From positions 1-9,369 of the forward strand of contig CANQEC010000083.1 in assembly GCA_947594335.1 (NCBI GenBank): 9,369 bases of DNA, in the 5' to 3' direction. Positions 1 through 7,686 of this stretch are shown piece after piece. Numbering within the stretch: position 1 is the first letter of the stretch; every line of letters begins with the position of its first letter. The DNA is from an uncultured Lachnospiraceae bacterium (GTDB lineage: Bacteria > Bacillota > Clostridia > Lachnospirales > Lachnospiraceae). The position numbers and the translations under genes are program-made. The notes beneath the pieces are model-generated. The model worked only from the letters and a program-made list of their open reading frames with translations, made no database searches and had not been told where the DNA came from.

Positions 1-3000
1 CTTCCTGGAGGCCTCCCGCACATCGGCTCCCTCGAATGTCCCATGCCACTGGGATTTTATTTCCTGCTGCCCGCTGTCATCCTCCTGTATAAAGGAACCT
101 TCCTCCAGAAGATCAAAAAATATGATCCCTGAGCTCTTTGCATATTCGGACTGACTGTAGGACAGCATATAGGTGTAGGACGTCCCCGGAAATACCTTTT
201 CCGCGGAACGATAATCAGATTCTGCCTTTATGCTCTTCTTAAAGCCCCAGGAATACGCGTTGACCGGAATATAATCCACAGAATCCTCTGCGTACGAGAT
301 AAATCCTTCGTATTTTTTCTGCAGACTGTCATAATACCTGGATTCCTCGATTACCGACTGGGAATCATTCAATTTGGACGGACGTACCCGCTCGGAAGAT
401 GTATTCACAAACGCGAGATCATTTTCCATCGTTGTTCCGTTCTGCAGAATATTTTCATAGGTGTTATGCAGCAGATAAAAGAACTCAACTCCCGTGATCT
501 CCGGCTTATCCGGCAGCGTGAAGGAAATCACCATCATTGTCCTGCCGGACCCTTCCCAGTCCTCAGAAAAACGGACATCATAATTCGCCGTGCTCAATTT
601 ATCGTCCTTATTTTTATAGGAGTTATAATTGTCAACCTTATGCCCGACATATGTTGTCGGCCGGGAATTTCCTTCAACGACAAAACCGAACAAGGTCGAG
701 ACATCCACAGTCGTCCCCTCCGGCAGCAAGTCGTACAGGATCCCCCTGTGGAGCTGTTTTTCTTTTCCCGCTGAATTGTAGTTCCATCCGGAGATATACA
801 TCGGGCAGTCCTGTACGCCGCGGTCCACGTCTACCAGCACTTTCCCGTACATGATCGACTCCTTGAACGCGAACTGTTTTGTCTCGCTCATGTTAAGCTC
901 CCAGATTTCCTTGCTGGCCGGATTGTTTCCGCCTGTATAATTCGTAGCGGAAAAATATTTGGTTTTTCCGCCCTCCTCCGCCTCCCAGACATCGCAGAAC
1001 GCTCTGTTCTTGATCAGAGATGTGGCTCCGCACTCCATATCTGAAGACACCAGGTCTTTCATCTCCTGCGTCGGGTGCACCTTCGCGTTCAGGTACATCG
1101 TAACCGCCGTTGAATAGAAGGAAGTTTCATGCCTGGCCTCAAATCCCACGACCCCTTCCGGAAATACGCATTCTACTGCTCCTGACAGCTTTGATCCTGG
1201 GATTCTCGTCCAGAAAGTCAGTTCATCCGATCCTCTGTACCGGATATAGATATCAATCCCTTCCACATCGTCCAGATTCCCGTGCCTTTTTTCCTCCGTC
1301 CACAATCCGTTCCTGCATTCTGCATCGTACTCACCCGCCCACACGCTCAGCGTAGTGAAGGAATAATCGTTGTCCGAGAGCGCTACATTGCCTGTCGCAG
1401 GTTCCCAGACATATTTTGCAGAGGATCTTCCGGAGGAATACAGCACATCCTCTGACAGACCGTCACGGATCACGATGGTTCTTCTGGCAGCCTTATATGT
1501 CCCGGTCTCCTCGTCCCAGACCGGTCTTTCCCTGGCGCCTCCCTCATAACTGATCACCCACCGCATGCCGACATCTTCCCCGTCTTCCACCAGCTTTTCC
1601 TGGCCTCCGGATATCAGCTTCTGGTTCTCATACCCCGGACCGTACGGGCTCCTGGTCTTGTCAAACTCCCCGATCGGATATTCGTCCCTGTAAATTGTCA
1701 CATTTGCCGACGCTGTCGAATATGTTTCATATCCCGATTTCCAGGTAATTTTACAGATCGCTTCATTATGCAGCTTCAGTCCGCTCGCCGGGGCATCCCG
1801 CAGCAGCTCTGCCGGATGCCGCGTAACCACCGTGCTGGTCGTTCCGCTGCTGTTTATATCTCCTGAAACCGGACTTAGATAAACCACTGTCCCGTCATGC
1901 AGCGTGCCGTCTTCCGTCCATTCGTATATCCCCGGCTGGTTTGTATTGGTTCCGAAGTGACTGTTTAATTCCCAGCTGACATAAAAATAATCGTCCGCAT
2001 CCGGCGGTTCTTCTCCCCATTTGCTCTGCCAGTCGTAAAAAATTTCCTGATTCTTTTTTTCGACAGAATTTTTGATACGGGTATGCATCTCCAGAGACAG
2101 CTCCTTGCTCTCGTTTGTCTCCAGGATCTCGTCCTGCTCCGCATCCACGCAAAAATCTACCTGTATTTTTCCTTTATAATATTTAAACTCATCCAGATAC
2201 CGCCCGTTTACATCTCTCGCACCGCCCGGCACTTTCCATGGATCGACCGAGTAGGAAACAACCACATCCATGCCGGCTCCGCCGTAAAGAGGCTGATTGT
2301 TGACAAGCAGGTAGCTGTCTCCTTCATCCTTGTAGGAAAAGAACATGCCGGCCCGTTCCTCCGGATATCTGGGAAGATTGATGCTCAGATTGTCCTCCCC
2401 GACATCATTGCCGTCCCAGTCCTTCCAGACGTATTTCGGGATCCGGATCTTCACAGTCTCCGCAGGAAGAACAAAGTCCCCGATCATATTATTTACTTCA
2501 AACCGGACATGAAGCTGAGCGGTCTGATTCCTGCGGTCGGTGGGATGCACAACCAGGTTGTCGCCAACGACATCTGCGTTTTCATTTGACGCATTTCCCC
2601 ATTCCGCCCCATAGACATAGAATGCTGTCCCGTCGCTGGCATTCAGGAAAAGCGGAACCCAGTGCGCATAATACACGGCCGCTTCCGTGATGACCGTATC
2701 CTCCGTCAGTTTTGTCCCTTCCCCGCCTCTTTTGGTATACCAGCCTTCAAGAATATAGTTGTCCATCCTCGCTCCCGGAAGCGCGTTTACCGTGGATCCT
2801 TCCGATACCAGCAGAGAGCCAAAGGAAAGTCCTGTTCCTCCGTCAGCGTCAAATGTAAGCTGCACGACAGGTCCGGACCATTTTCCATGAAGCACTGTGT
2901 CTTCCGTGATCACGGTATCCTTCGTCCACTGCGTCCCTCCTTCATCGAACCAGCCCAGAAATTCCCTGGCTTTATTGTTTCCACCGTCCGGTTTGTACGA

Positions 3001-5514
3001 AGGATCACTCAGAATTCCGACAGGCTGTCCTTTATAAACCTCATACGTCCGGCTTCCTCTTACAGAGAACTCGCTGTTCCACGGCGACGGATCCAGCGTG
3101 AGCATCACCGTATCGTTCCGTTCCCAGCGAGCCGCGACCACTATGCCTTCGGACAGATCCAGTATATCTCCCGCCCTGACTTCCGTAATCCCGTCGTCAA
3201 GAAACCATCCCGCAAACGTATATCCGTCACGCCTGACCTCAGGCAGTTCGCTGACCTGATATTTATCCGATTCCCGAAGAGGATATTCCGGAAGGCTGAC
3301 AAAGGCGCCTCCGTTCGCCTTAAAATAAGGGCACCAGCCCCAATGGGCATAATAAGTGACATCATCATAGACAATCCAGCTTGTCTGCACTTCTTCTCCT
3401 CCGGAGGCTGCTGTAAACCACCCGATCAGAGATCTGTACCGGCCGCTGTATGCCGGATATTCCGGCAGCGCGCCGACTTTTCCGCCATACCTCACCTGCT
3501 TCTGCGATCCCCGCGGACCGCCTCCGTTTGCGTCAAACGTAATGACCGGACTGTGCTTCCACTCCGCAACGAGAGTGATGTCCTCCTGACCCGCGCAGTC
3601 TGATTCCGTCACAACCGGTCCGTCCGGCGAACCCGTATGCCACGCGATGAACGTATACGCGTCGCGCAGAGGGATCCTGCCCGCCGCAAGCTTTCCATAA
3701 TTGGCGCCCGGCTCGATCTCCAGAGGAGAAATCTCCTCGCCTCCCTGCACGTCAAAGATCACCTTGATTTTCTCCTGCGTCATGGCCAGCTGCGCGTACA
3801 GAACCGCCCGGCCTCCGTCTTCATCCGTAAGCATGCTGACTTTTTCCCCGGGGCTGTAGGACAGTCCTTTCCCGTTTTTTTGTGAATTCCAGCCTGTAAG
3901 CTCCTGGTTTTCGTCTGTAAACAACTCATCCGGAAGCGTATAAGGCTTATCATACGCAAGATCAACGCGGATTTCCTCATCCCCGCCGTCGGACGCGCGC
4001 AGCACCAGCGTGTAGCTGCACGGATTCCAGTGCGCATAATACACCTCGCTTGCAACAGGAGTACCGGAATCCATCCGTTCTCCGCCGTTTTTCTTTGTAT
4101 ACCATCCGGCAAAAACATAGCCCCTGCACGATGCGGACGGAAGCCGCTCCAGTATTTCATCCATGTGCGCCGGGACGAACTCTGTATCCGGTTCGCCGCC
4201 GTTCCCGTCAAACGTCACCGCAAACTGCCTGTAATACGTATCAGCCATCCGCGCACCGTCATAGTTTTCTTCAAGCGACACCGAATCATAGGATTCTCTG
4301 GAAAAGCCTCTGATCCAGACGCCGTCTTCAAGCATATCCGCTGACAGTCTGCACAAAGGTCCAAGCGTCAGTTTATAAAGACGGCAGTCTCTGAACATAT
4401 ACCGGCTCCATTTTACCCGGCTCATATCCCAGCTTCTCATATCAAGGCCTAAAAGGCTGCCGCAGCCGCTGAACATACCGCTCATATCCTCCGCCAGGGA
4501 CGTATCCCAGTTCCCTGTATCAAGGAAAGCCAGATTTTCGCAGCCTTTGAACATTCCGGACATGCTGGACGCGGACGACATATCCCAGCCGTTCAGGTCG
4601 AGCGATGTCAGAGAGGAGCATTTATAAAACATGTATTCTGCGTCCGACGCAGCGGACATATCAAGGTTTGTCCTGTCAAAGGACACCAGACTGCCGCAGC
4701 CGCCGAACATATGAGCCGCCGTCAGAGGACGGTACACATCCGTGCGGATGCTGCTCCGGAAATCATCCCAGGGCCAGTCCGATTCTTTTGACGCTTCTTC
4801 CATATGCTCAAATCCGGTCCATTTTCCTGCCACCGGACCTTTTTTCGGATCCGGCTCATTGCCTCTTTGGAAAACCAGATCCCCGTTTTCATAAAAAATC
4901 GCATACAGCTCTTCTGTCTTTTCCGGGGCAGTTTCGGGATCTTCGGTTTCCGGAAAGCTTTCCGGTTCCGTATCTGTCTCCGTCATCAAACCCCGCTCTG
5001 TTTCGGTTTCTGTCTCTGTTTCTGCCGCCATTTCTGTTTCTGCCGCCGTTTCCGTTTCCACTGCTGTTTCTGCTTCCGCCGCCGTTTCCGTTTCCACTGC
5101 CGTTTCTGTTTCTGCCGCCGTTTCTGTTTCCGCCGCCGTTTCCGTTTCCGCTGCTGCTTCTGTTTCCGCTGCTGTTTCCGTTTCCGCTGCCGTTTCCGTT
5201 TTCGCCGCTGTTTCTGTTTCCGCTGCCGCCGGCTTATTTGCTGATTCCGTGACCATTTCCGTTTCAACTATCACAATTCCTTCCGTCTCCGGATCAGGAT
5301 GCGGTTTTGCAGGTTCTTCAGATGGCGCCCCTGTCTCTTTTGTCTCTTTTGTCTCTTTTGTCTCTTTTGTCTCTTTTGTCTCTGCCGCCGTCTCTGTTTC
5401 CAATATCTCCTGGCTCTCCGCGAACAGATACCGGACAGGCTGTGCCATAGAACCTGCGGCAAGCACAGCCGCCAAAATTGCCGCTGCCGCTCTCTTCACA
5501 TTTCTCTGCTTCAC
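1..5514 (-). CDS. Giant pilus-associated surface adhesin with BspA-type LRR and InlB B repeats (partial, 3' end outside window)
   Basis: The frame is open from a GTG at 5514-5512 to the window edge: 1838 codons without a stop, C-terminus missing. Residues 1-32 form a signal peptide (basic start, Ala-rich core). Residues about 38-212 are Thr/Glu-rich, with five tandem KET triplets and twelve hexads of the AAETET type. Residues about 261-387 carry BspA/DUF285-type repeats (MF..C.SL..LD...WDMS). Residues 433-952 hold seven InlB-type B repeats, recognised by the V.FD.NGG start, the F.GW centre and the YYAHW end. Residues 953-1838 are beta-rich with no domain I can name; the last 70 residues resemble linkers in clostridial fimbrial adhesins. 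The start overlaps the previous stop as GTGA, so translation is probably coupled. Role (inference): host- or matrix-binding tip protein. A C-terminal sorting signal would be expected beyond base 1 but cannot be seen. Confidence 0.9.
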   Translation of the reverse strand, partial: MKQRNVKRAAAAILAAVLAAGSMAQPVRYLFAESQEILETETAAETKETKETKETKETKETGAPSEEPAKPHPDPETEGIVIVETEMVTESANKPAAAETETAAKTETAAETETAAETEAAAETETAAETETAAETETAVETETAAEAETAVETETAAETEMAAETETETETERGLMTETDTEPESFPETEDPETAPEKTEELYAIFYENGDLVFQRGNEPDPKKGPVAGKWTGFEHMEEASKESDWPWDDFRSSIRTDVYRPLTAAHMFGGCGSLVSFDRTNLDMSAASDAEYMFYKCSSLTSLDLNGWDMSSASSMSGMFKGCENLAFLDTGNWDTSLAEDMSGMFSGCGSLLGLDMRSWDMSRVKWSRYMFRDCRLYKLTLGPLCRLSADMLEDGVWIRGFSRESYDSVSLEENYDGARMADTYYRQFAVTFDGNGGEPDTEFVPAHMDEILERLPSASCRGYVFAGWYTKKNGGERMDSGTPVASEVYYAHWNPCSYTLVLRASDGGDEEIRVDLAYDKPYTLPDELFTDENQELTGWNSQKNGKGLSYSPGEKVSMLTDEDGGRAVLYAQLAMTQEKIKVIFDVQGGEEISPLEIEPGANYGKLAAGRIPLRDAYTFIAWHTGSPDGPVVTESDCAGQEDITLVAEWKHSPVITFDANGGGPRGSQKQVRYGGKVGALPEYPAYSGRYRSLIGWFTAASGGEEVQTSWIVYDDVTYYAHWGWCPYFKANGGAFVSLPEYPLRESDKYQVSELPEVRRDGYTFAGWFLDDGITEVRAGDILDLSEGIVVAARWERNDTVMLTLDPSPWNSEFSVRGSRTYEVYKGQPVGILSDPSYKPDGGNNKAREFLGWFDEGGTQWTKDTVITEDTVLHGKWSGPVVQLTFDADGGTGLSFGSLLVSEGSTVNALPGARMDNYILEGWYTKRGGEGTKLTEDTVITEAAVYYAHWVPLFLNASDGTAFYVYGAEWGNASNENADVVGDNLVVHPTDRRNQTAQLHVRFEVNNMIGDFVLPAETVKIRIPKYVWKDWDGNDVGEDNLSINLPRYPEERAGMFFSYKDEGDSYLLVNNQPLYGGAGMDVVVSYSVDPWKVPGGARDVNGRYLDEFKYYKGKIQVDFCVDAEQDEILETNESKELSLEMHTRIKNSVEKKNQEIFYDWQSKWGEEPPDADDYFYVSWELNSHFGTNTNQPGIYEWTEDGTLHDGTVVYLSPVSGDINSSGTTSTVVTRHPAELLRDAPASGLKLHNEAICKITWKSGYETYSTASANVTIYRDEYPIGEFDKTRSPYGPGYENQKLISGGQEKLVEDGEDVGMRWVISYEGGARERPVWDEETGTYKAARRTIVIRDGLSEDVLYSSGRSSAKYVWEPATGNVALSDNDYSFTTLSVWAGEYDAECRNGLWTEEKRHGNLDDVEGIDIYIRYRGSDELTFWTRIPGSKLSGAVECVFPEGVVGFEARHETSFYSTAVTMYLNAKVHPTQEMKDLVSSDMECGATSLIKNRAFCDVWEAEEGGKTKYFSATNYTGGNNPASKEIWELNMSETKQFAFKESIMYGKVLVDVDRGVQDCPMYISGWNYNSAGKEKQLHRGILYDLLPEGTTVDVSTLFGFVVEGNSRPTTYVGHKVDNYNSYKNKDDKLSTANYDVRFSEDWEGSGRTMMVISFTLPDKPEITGVEFFYLLHNTYENILQNGTTMENDLAFVNTSSERVRPSKLNDSQSVIEESRYYDSLQKKYEGFISYAEDSVDYIPVNAYSWGFKKSIKAESDYRSAEKVFPGTSYTYMLSYSQSEYAKSSGIIFFDLLEEGSFIQEDDSGQQEIKSQWHGTFEGADVREASRK
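2659..4218 (-). repeat. Seven consecutive InlB-type B repeats (protein-level)
   Basis: Seven units of about 65-78 residues (433-952 of the adhesin). The first runs VTFDGNGG...FAGWYT...YYAHW and the last LTFDADGG...LEGWYT...YYAHW. Middle units are more diverged: unit 2 ends YAQL, unit 6 lacks the NGG turn. Units 1 and 7 share an 18-base stretch coding for VYYAHW (near 4028 and 2661). These are the Listeria/Bacteroides repeats of many bacterial adhesins. Confidence 0.85.
5011..5226 (-). repeat. Twelve 18-bp repeats encoding AAETET hexads in the giant adhesin
   Basis: Twelve in-frame 18-base units encode variants of Ala-Ala-Glu-Thr-Glu-Thr (residues 97-168). Units differ mostly at third codon positions (ACA/ACG, GCA/GCG). 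Units 8 and 10 are identical and carry Val in position 2, which suggests an older 36-bp duplication. The coding strand is purine-rich. Likely an extended, acidic stalk; many Thr residues could be glycosylated (inference). Confidence 0.95.
5333..5377 (-). repeat. Five identical 9-bp tandem repeats encoding KET
   Basis: Five exact copies of AAAGAGACA-type 9-mers (plus strand GTCTCTTTT) encode Lys-Glu-Thr repeats near residues 46-60 of the adhesin, followed by a partial copy at 5378-5383. The exact identity points to recent slippage. Changes in copy number would stay in frame and alter length only. Confidence 0.95.
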
Positions 5515-6200
5515 TGTCCGCACCTTCCTTTCCTGAGACGTTTCATCAGGCTGTGAAAAACCGCTGCTGCCGCAGCGCCTGAAAATATAAACAAGAGTTC
5601 AAACAATGCCGTCGGCGTACTGTCCAGAGTTCTGACACTGGTCCCGCCGGAACCTGACGCCGACCCTCTTCGTCCGCTCCCCGCAGCCGGGGGAGTTTTG
5701 GCCCCTTCCTTTTCTCCCGGCGCTTCGGTTTCCGGCTCCTGCGTCTCCGACTCTGTTTCTCTTTCGTAATATTCTCTTGGCATATTCAAAAACCGTATCG
5801 CCGTCTCCTTTTTATCTCCGTTTATCTCATATACAACCGGCTCCGCGATAAGCATGCCATCCTCGTTTCTTGAAACATAAACATCCACAGCATATACTGT
5901 GCTGTCAAAATTATTGCCGCTGGATTCCTCCCCGTCCTGCAGAACTCTGTAGTGGTAATTTCCAGGTTCCGTAAATTCCATGACAAAATCCCCGCTCTGC
6001 GTATCTTTAAGATAAAGCAGTCCTTCCCGGATCGTCTCCAGAAGCGTATCGTCCAGCGCCTCCATCTTTGCTATGTACACATCATCCGCTTTGTCGGCCT
6101 TGCACAGAACAGGCACCCTGACAGAGACGGCCGCATGCACGGCTTCTGTACCAAGACCGGAAAATGCGAGTGCCAGCGCTATTATCATCATCTTTTTCAT
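5511..6200 (-). CDS. Small Spy0128/FctA-like ancillary pilin (single isopeptide-type domain)
   Basis: 229 residues. The ATG at 6200-6198 is preceded by AAGGAGGT at good spacing, so I prefer it to the longer open frame starting at 6332. Residues 1-23 form a signal peptide (MKKMM, hydrophobic core, VHA). Residues about 25-140 match one Spy0128-type beta-sandwich: FTEPGNYHYRVLQ (76-88), a TVYAVDVYV strand (101-109) and RFLN (136-139). The residue matching the catalytic Glu of Spy0128 domains is Gln88, while Asn139 is kept, so an internal isopeptide bond is doubtful. Residues 143-190 are a Glu/Thr/Pro/Gly/Ser tail. The C-terminus has TLDSTPTA (191-198), a hydrophobic stretch and a KRLRKGR tail: a sorting-signal layout without LPXTG. 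It lies between shaft pilin and adhesin, so I infer a basal, anchoring or connector subunit. Confidence is high for gene and fold, lower for role. Confidence 0.88.
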   Translation of the reverse strand: MKKMMIIALALAFSGLGTEAVHAAVSVRVPVLCKADKADDVYIAKMEALDDTLLETIREGLLYLKDTQSGDFVMEFTEPGNYHYRVLQDGEESSGNNFDSTVYAVDVYVSRNEDGMLIAEPVVYEINGDKKETAIRFLNMPREYYERETESETQEPETEAPGEKEGAKTPPAAGSGRRGSASGSGGTSVRTLDSTPTALFELLFIFSGAAAAAVFHSLMKRLRKGRCGQ

Positions 6201-6225
6201 GTAGACCTCCTTCCAATGCAGAGAT

Positions 6226-6253
6226 CGGGCAGGGCGGTTTTTCCTCCTGCCCG
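6226..6253 (-). repeat. 8-bp inverted repeat enclosing an AGGAGG-like sequence
   Basis: CGGGCAGG (6226-6233) pairs with CCTGCCCG (6246-6253). On the minus strand AGGAGG (6248-6243) falls at the stem edge, but no start codon follows at a usable distance. The true ribosome site of the ancillary pilin lies further on, next to 6200. Confidence 0.6.
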
Positions 6254-6286
6254 CTGTGTGTGACCTGCGTGCTGCGATGGCAGCTG

Positions 6287-6318
6287 ATTTCCATATGCGG
6301 GCCTGCGCATATGGAAAT
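6287..6318 (-). repeat. Perfect 13-bp inverted repeat
   Basis: ATTTCCATATGCG at 6287-6299 and its exact complement at 6306-6318 flank a six-base loop. It lies in the gap after the shaft pilin gene, directly beside the 11-bp stem at 6320-6354. As RNA it would form a strong hairpin; as DNA it contains the palindrome CATATG and could also bind a dimeric regulator. Confidence 0.85.
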
Positions 6319-6319
6319 A

Positions 6320-6354
6320 ATGCCGGAAACAAAGAGGAGCTCCGTTTCCGGCAT
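6320..6354 (-). repeat. Perfect 11-bp inverted repeat with 13-base loop
   Basis: ATGCCGGAAAC at 6320-6330 pairs with GTTTCCGGCAT at 6344-6354. The loop contains the palindrome GGAGCTCC (6336-6343). Confidence 0.8.
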
Positions 6355-6471
6355 CACAACACGGAATTCGGATAATCATCTCCATTTTCTTCCGTATTTG
6401 TGCCGCTCAAGCGGCATTTTTCCGCTTCAAATTCGTGCGCATCTCCACTCCGTTCCGGATTGCTTTGCTGC

Positions 6472-7686
6472 TTAGCGGGCGCGCTTCTTCCTGGAAACGA
6501 TCAGGATTCCCGCGCCTGCCGCGGCAGTGAGAACCGCAAACGGCGCGACGGCTGTCGCGACGCCTGTCGGGATCACGCCTTCTCTGATATTGAGGTAAGA
6601 AGTCTGGATATCTGTCTTCGCGGTCGTCCCGTTTACCGGATTTTTGTACTCCTGCACACCGGCCGCCGTTGACTTGTAATCCTCCGCCGCCTCCGTAATA
6701 TTATAGGCGACGTCCGCCGGAAGCCCCCGGATCACAATCTGCTGTCCATGCTGAAGATAGAAATCCTGCGTTATATTTCCCGATGCGTCAAACGTCAGCT
6801 CCGCCGGATTCGTCTTCCCTTCATATTCATCCTGTGTAGCCGCATTGGACGGAATCTCGCCATCCGCGCCCGTTATATCAACCTTCACAATATCATTTGC
6901 AATTCCTTTCGTCAGCGCCACCGTAAACTTGAAGTATTTGTCTTTGGACGCCTGATTTCCGGACACTTCCTTTCGGAATGTGAGATCCACTGTCTGATAC
7001 TCATTCGTAAACCCCTGGTTTTTCGTATCAACATAGTTTCCTGTTGATCCGTTTTCGCTGCCCATGGCAATCTCCGGCTCATCGTTGTCTGAAGAATGCA
7101 GCACGTAACCTTCGATTTTCAGTTTTTTTACGCCATCCGCGCCTGTCGCGTCGTATACATATACATCCAGGACACGGGTTGTATCCGGATCATTTTCTAC
7201 GGAACGGTTTGTACCGGATTCGGTAATGATATATCTGTAGATTCCCGGTTCTGGGAACCGGACTTTGGAGAAATCAAGAGATGCTGTTTTTTCAATGTAT
7301 TTGCTTTCCGCTTTATCATATCCTTTGACGGAGCTGTTTTCATCGTTTTTGGTCTGATCCGAGCTGTCAAAATGGATTGTGTTTGCCTCGGCGGAGTCGA
7401 CGCCCTTCATTGTCACCTCACTGGCCTGGATGCCTGCCAGAATTTCAAATTTTTTTCCTTCAAGATCGTAGGTCTTTGCCTTTCCTTCGGATATCTCATA
7501 TTTGAAATCCATGCCCGGAATCACGGCCTCCTTATCCAGAAGCACATATTTTTTAAAGCTTGTTGTAAGAGTTCCCTCGATCTGCCCTCCATAAGCGCTC
7601 CCTTCCGCCGATACCGGCATGACAGCCGTCAGGGCCGAAGCCAGAATCACAGCGGCCAGTTTTACTTTTTTACGATTTCTGTTCAT
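6472..7686 (-). CDS. fctA: Shaft (backbone) pilin, FctA/Spy0128-type, two isopeptide domains, VIPTG sorting signal
   Basis: 404 residues. The ATG at 7686-7684 follows AAGGAG with 9-base spacing; the frame continues upstream to 7860 but without a signal peptide start. Signal peptide 1-27 (MNRNRKKVK, hydrophobic core, VSA). Domain 1 (about 38-230) matches the Spy0128 N-domain: Lys45 before VIPGMDF, Glu156 in YRYIITE, Asn228 in GFTNEY. Domain 2 (about 232-368) matches its C-domain: Lys239 in LTFRKEVSG, Glu332 in YNITE, Asn366 in SYLN. Both Lys-Glu-Asn triads for self-formed isopeptide bonds are thus present. Lys222, just before Asn228, lies near the Spy0128 lysine that joins subunits. The C-terminus is VIPTG (371-375), a hydrophobic span and SRKKRAR; S. 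pyogenes FctA has EVPTG in the same place. The neighbouring class B sortase is the expected polymerase. Flanking gaps contain hairpins that may favour high FctA output. Confidence 0.95.
   Translation of the reverse strand: MNRNRKKVKLAAVILASALTAVMPVSAEGSAYGGQIEGTLTTSFKKYVLLDKEAVIPGMDFKYEISEGKAKTYDLEGKKFEILAGIQASEVTMKGVDSAEANTIHFDSSDQTKNDENSSVKGYDKAESKYIEKTASLDFSKVRFPEPGIYRYIITESGTNRSVENDPDTTRVLDVYVYDATGADGVKKLKIEGYVLHSSDNDEPEIAMGSENGSTGNYVDTKNQGFTNEYQTVDLTFRKEVSGNQASKDKYFKFTVALTKGIANDIVKVDITGADGEIPSNAATQDEYEGKTNPAELTFDASGNITQDFYLQHGQQIVIRGLPADVAYNITEAAEDYKSTAAGVQEYKNPVNGTTAKTDIQTSYLNIREGVIPTGVATAVAPFAVLTAAAGAGILIVSRKKRAR

Larger units (their letters stand above)
6201..6471 (-). promoter_or_regulatory. 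Structured gap between shaft pilin and ancillary pilin genes
   Basis: A 271-base gap with no credible gene. It holds five inverted repeats: 6401-6416 (6-bp stem), 6320-6354 (11-bp stem, 13-base loop), 6287-6318 (13-bp perfect stem, 6-base loop), 6271-6284 (5-bp stem) and 6226-6253 (8-bp stem, 12-base loop). None is followed by a T-run on the minus strand, so they do not look like full terminators of the operon. They may protect the upstream fctA mRNA from 3' decay, mark a processing site or slow transcription. Confidence 0.65.

Noticed and set aside
2662..3603. 313-codon open frame on the plus strand
   Set aside because: It lies fully antisense to the InlB-repeat part of the adhesin, has an Arg/Ile/Pro-rich composition with no domain, and has no fitting ribosome site.
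5011..5226. CRISPR-like array
   Set aside because: The repeats are tandem, in frame and without unique spacers; they encode a protein stalk.
4605..5252. Plus-strand frames rich in Phe/Pro/Leu or Phe/Arg/Cys over the repeat region
   Set aside because: They are the antisense reading of the 18-bp repeats; the periodic composition is explained by the adhesin stalk.
4986..5267. Minus-strand Lys/Arg/Gln-rich frame
   Set aside because: This is the adhesin repeat region read in another frame of the same strand; it looks like a basic protein only because of the repeat.
6201..6332. 44-residue N-terminal extension of the ancillary pilin
   Set aside because: The ATG at 6200 has AAGGAGGT directly upstream and begins the signal peptide.
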